Positions 62,999 to 64,000 of a stretch of DNA of 64,000 nt are shown piece after piece (the stretch's first letter is position 1; each line of letters starts with the position of its first letter). Location: the NCBI GenBank assembly GCA_001534745.1, contig CP013997.1, positions 4,030,001 to 4,094,000 on the forward strand. Reading direction: 5' to 3'. The translations under genes and the position numbers were made by a program. The DNA is from Pseudomonas monteilii. Lineage in GTDB: Bacteria > Pseudomonadota > Gammaproteobacteria > Pseudomonadales > Pseudomonadaceae. The notes under the pieces were generated by a model, which was not told the DNA's origin, searched no databases, and saw nothing but the letters and a program-made list of their open reading frames with translations.

Positions 62999-64000
62999 AT
63001 GTCGGCGGTACGCATCGGCCCTTACACATTACGGAACAACCTGATCCTTGCGCCCATGGCCGGGGTCACGGACCAGCCTTTCCGTACGCTCTGCCAACGG
63101 CTGGGCGCTGGCATGGTGGTGTCGGAGATGGTCACCAGCGACCTGCGTCTCTGGAACAGCCGCAAGTCGCGCCTGCGTCGCATCCACGAGGGCGATCCCG
63201 AGCCTCGCTCGGTCCAGATCGCCGGTGGCGATGCCCAGATGCTGGCGGCTGCCGCGCGGGCCAATGTGGAGTCGGGGGCGCAGATCATCGACATCAACAT
63301 GGGCTGCCCGGCGAAAAAAGTCTGCAACAAGGCGGCAGGCTCTGCTTTATTGAGAGATGAAGCGCTGGTCACCGAGATCCTGCACGCCGTGGTCGGCGCC
63401 GTGGACGTCCCGGTGACCCTGAAGATCCGCACCGGTTGGGACCGGGACAACAAGAACGGCCTGAACGTGGCGAAAATCGCCGAGCAGGCCGGTATCCAGG
63501 CCCTGGCGGTGCACGGCCGTACCCGTGCCGACCTGTACACCGGCGAAGCCGAGTACGACACCATCGCGCAGATCAAGCAGGCGGTGTCGATCCCGGTCTT
63601 CGCCAATGGCGACATCACCTCGCCGGTCAAGGCTCGCGCCGTGCTCGAGGCGACCGGGGTCGACGGTCTGCTGATCGGCCGTGCGGCGCAAGGTCGGCCG
63701 TGGATCTTCCGCGAGATCGAGCATTACCTGCGCACCGGCGAGACGCTGCCGGCGCCGGGGCTGGACGAGGTGGAATACATCCTGCTGGGGCACCTGGCCG
63801 CATTGCATGCTTTCTATGGGGATGTGATGGGTGTGCGCATCGCGCGCAAGCACGTGAGCTGGTACCTGGCGACACAACCGGGCGGAAAGGAGTTTCGCCA
63901 GCGATTCAATGCCTTGGAAGAGACACAAGCGCAGTGCGCCAACGTTCGCGAATTCTTCGAGGAACGTCGACAGAGCCTTGAGACAACGGAAGGACCAGGG
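62999..64000 (+). CDS. dusB: tRNA-dihydrouridine synthase B (3' end outside the window)
   Basis: FMN-dependent reductase that makes dihydrouridine in the tRNA D-loop. 334 codons are present with no stop before the window ends; the family is about 320-340 residues, so only the last few codons are missing. N-terminus IGPYTLRNNLILAPMAGVTDQPFR, catalytic cysteine in NMGCPAKKVCNKAAGSALL (about residue 100), FMN-binding NGDITSP and GLLIGRAAQGRPWIF. In gammaproteobacteria dusB precedes fis, which would lie just outside. Confidence 0.96.
   Translation, partial: MSAVRIGPYTLRNNLILAPMAGVTDQPFRTLCQRLGAGMVVSEMVTSDLRLWNSRKSRLRRIHEGDPEPRSVQIAGGDAQMLAAAARANVESGAQIIDINMGCPAKKVCNKAAGSALLRDEALVTEILHAVVGAVDVPVTLKIRTGWDRDNKNGLNVAKIAEQAGIQALAVHGRTRADLYTGEAEYDTIAQIKQAVSIPVFANGDITSPVKARAVLEATGVDGLLIGRAAQGRPWIFREIEHYLRTGETLPAPGLDEVEYILLGHLAALHAFYGDVMGVRIARKHVSWYLATQPGGKEFRQRFNALEETQAQCANVREFFEERRQSLETTEGPG

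Overview
The window is a high-GC stretch of gamma-proteobacterial chromosome that reads as Pseudomonas, most probably the P. putida group. The basis is the bauA/mmsA beta-alanine pair beside an rRNA operon, the copZ-copA-cueR copper block, the Pseudomonas-type REP sequences and the gene neighbourhoods (ribF-ileS, dsbD-aroQ-accB-accC, prmA-...-dusB). It is mostly core chromosome. I see no insertion sequence, prophage, integron, CRISPR array or recognisable defence system.

Layout. 1-5.2 kb: ileS (partial), ribF and murJ on the minus strand, with rpsT divergent. 5.3-8.9 kb: an intermembrane lipid-transport operon on the minus strand, made of two PqiA-type membrane proteins and a six-MCE-domain LetB-like tunnel protein. 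8.9-14.7 kb: a complete minus-strand rRNA operon (16S, tRNA-Ile, tRNA-Ala, 23S, 5S) with terminator, boxA sites, precursor stems and three tandem promoters. 14.7-20 kb: beta-alanine/omega-amino-acid catabolism (mmsA-like, bauA) with a divergent LysR regulator, a RutR-like TetR regulator and a YigZ protein, then an intergenic block rich in DnaA-box-like 9-mers. 20.3-24.6 kb: an SDR, an adenine/adenosine deaminase, an ArsR-like regulator and a Bcr/CflA efflux protein.

24.6-28.3 kb: copper homeostasis. copZ and copA each sit behind a promoter with a 19-bp spacer and a CueR-like dyad. cueR overlaps the end of copA, and a small secreted-protein gene between copZ and copA is frameshifted. 28.4-31.1 kb: a dCache chemoreceptor and an AraC regulator. 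31.2-35.2 kb: a repeat mosaic, then a thiolase divergent from a long FabG-like reductase and a MaoC hydratase, together the condensation, reduction and dehydration steps of acyl-CoA chain chemistry. 35.2-39 kb: MazG-like protein, CmoM, two DUF4136 lipoproteins, a short prepilin peptidase and a LuxR-type regulator with a degenerate receiver. 39-47.2 kb: a second repeat block, pbpC and its partner bacterial alpha-2-macroglobulin, with a small membrane-protein gene on the opposite strand between them.

47.3-53.1 kb: MATE transporter, speA, YciH/SUI1 protein, Nudix hydrolase and a DUF2333 protein. 53.4-55.4 kb: a chemoreceptor gene broken by a one-base frameshift just before its HAMP domain. 55.5-60 kb: dsbD, aroQ, accB, accC. 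60-64 kb: REP/BIME repeats, prmA, a zinc-ribbon DUF3426 membrane protein, a long perfect hairpin and dusB (partial). The points most worth a second look are the DnaA-box cluster, the two apparent single-base deletions, the duplicated CueR-type promoters, the split-LetA/six-MCE operon, the receiver without its phospho-acceptor, and the repeat families shared between 31, 39 and 60 kb.
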